In this document: in pieces, positions 63,847 to 64,000 of the stretch
Layout of the letters: every line of letters begins with the position of its first letter
How positions within the stretch are numbered: the first letter of the stretch is position 1
DNA from: Rhizobium sp. WSM4643
GTDB lineage: Bacteria > Pseudomonadota > Alphaproteobacteria > Rhizobiales > Rhizobiaceae
Length of the DNA: 64,000 bases
Direction: 5' to 3'
NCBI RefSeq assembly: GCF_025152745.1
Contig: NZ_CP104041.1
Location: 124,001 to 188,000, forward strand
Notes under the pieces: model-generated
The model's database searches: none
Told to the model about the DNA's origin: nothing
The model's input: the letters and a program-made list of their open reading frames with translations, nothing else
Made by a program: the position numbers and the translations under genes

Positions 63847-64000
63847 ATCACGCATCTTATCGACACCAATGCGGTGATCGCCCTGATCGGCAGGAAATCC
63901 GAAACACTGCTGAAGAGCGTGATCGACAGCGACGAGGGATCGATTGGGCTGTCGACCGTGGTGATGCACGAACTCTATTATGGCGCCTATAAAAGCGCAA
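63844..64000 (+). CDS. VapC-type PIN-domain toxin, 3' end outside window
   Basis: GTG start overlapping the upstream TGA. The visible 52 residues begin MITHLIDTNAVIALIGRKSE, with the first PIN-domain acid in LIDTNAVI and the conserved Glu in VVMHELYYGAYKSA. PIN toxins are endoribonucleases that cleave tRNA or rRNA. It continues beyond the right edge. Confidence 0.8.
   Translation, partial: MITHLIDTNAVIALIGRKSETLLKSVIDSDEGSIGLSTVVMHELYYGAYKSA

Overview
The window looks like part of a large accessory replicon, probably a plasmid, of a Rhizobium-group alphaproteobacterium. The clues are high GC, many solute-binding-protein transporters, several FCD-type GntR regulators, rhizobial intergenic palindromic repeats (4402, 26508, 34366), a LuxI/LuxR pair, and a complete D-apiose catabolic operon of the kind known from Rhizobium and Agrobacterium. 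The genus is inferred from these features, not proven.

Region by region. 1-10.7 kb: amino-acid uptake and catabolism. There is a polar amino-acid ABC transporter with a divergent GntR regulator, a ProC-like reductase, an XRE-cupin regulator divergent from a beta-alanine:pyruvate-type aminotransferase, an AraC regulator, and dadA-dadX with a divergent Lrp-type regulator. 10.7-23 kb: an island of a different kind. It has a LuxI/LuxR quorum-sensing pair with a candidate lux box, a small HTH regulator, and a plus-strand gene train: fungal-type GH15 glucoamylase, GMC dehydrogenase with a 3Fe-4S Cys motif, VioB-like ferritin-fold protein, PF12318 small subunit, two xylose-isomerase-like TIM barrels, an MBL-fold enzyme and a thiamine-dependent 2-keto-acid decarboxylase. 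No pathway that I recognise matches this set; it is the best candidate for an undescribed system. It abuts a truncated FAD oxidoreductase gene, which suggests a recombination junction near 23.06 kb. 23-28.4 kb: a GntR-controlled TRAP transporter and zinc dehydrogenase operon. 28.7-35.7 kb: a small general-stress island with Mn-catalase, DUF4142, hydrolase, YciE/YciF, PAS histidine kinase, EcfG-like sigma factor and a small secreted protein. Three promoters match GGAAC-N18-TT, and two decayed Crp/Fnr genes flank the kinase.

35.8-49.2 kb: a GntR gene and a divergent D-apiose operon (oiaX-oiaK-apnO-ABC transporter-apsD-apnL-dhaK-dhaL), with a shared operator-like motif at two promoters. 49.2-51.8 kb: a GNAT enzyme and a methyltransferase pseudogene split by an IS630-family element. 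51.8-54.9 kb: about 3 kb with no convincing gene, but carrying two copies of a perfect 16-bp palindrome that fits the published repABC-plasmid parS consensus.

54.9-64 kb: YihY/BrkB membrane protein, a Cys/Met-metabolism PLP enzyme, a secreted cupin, an NmrA-like protein, an AhpD-like protein, then an acyl-CoA-type cluster (thiolase lacking its second catalytic Cys, AMP-ligase, hotdog thioesterase, divergent quinone oxidoreductase). The window ends inside a VapC-type toxin gene. All functions are assigned by reading motifs; no database search was run.
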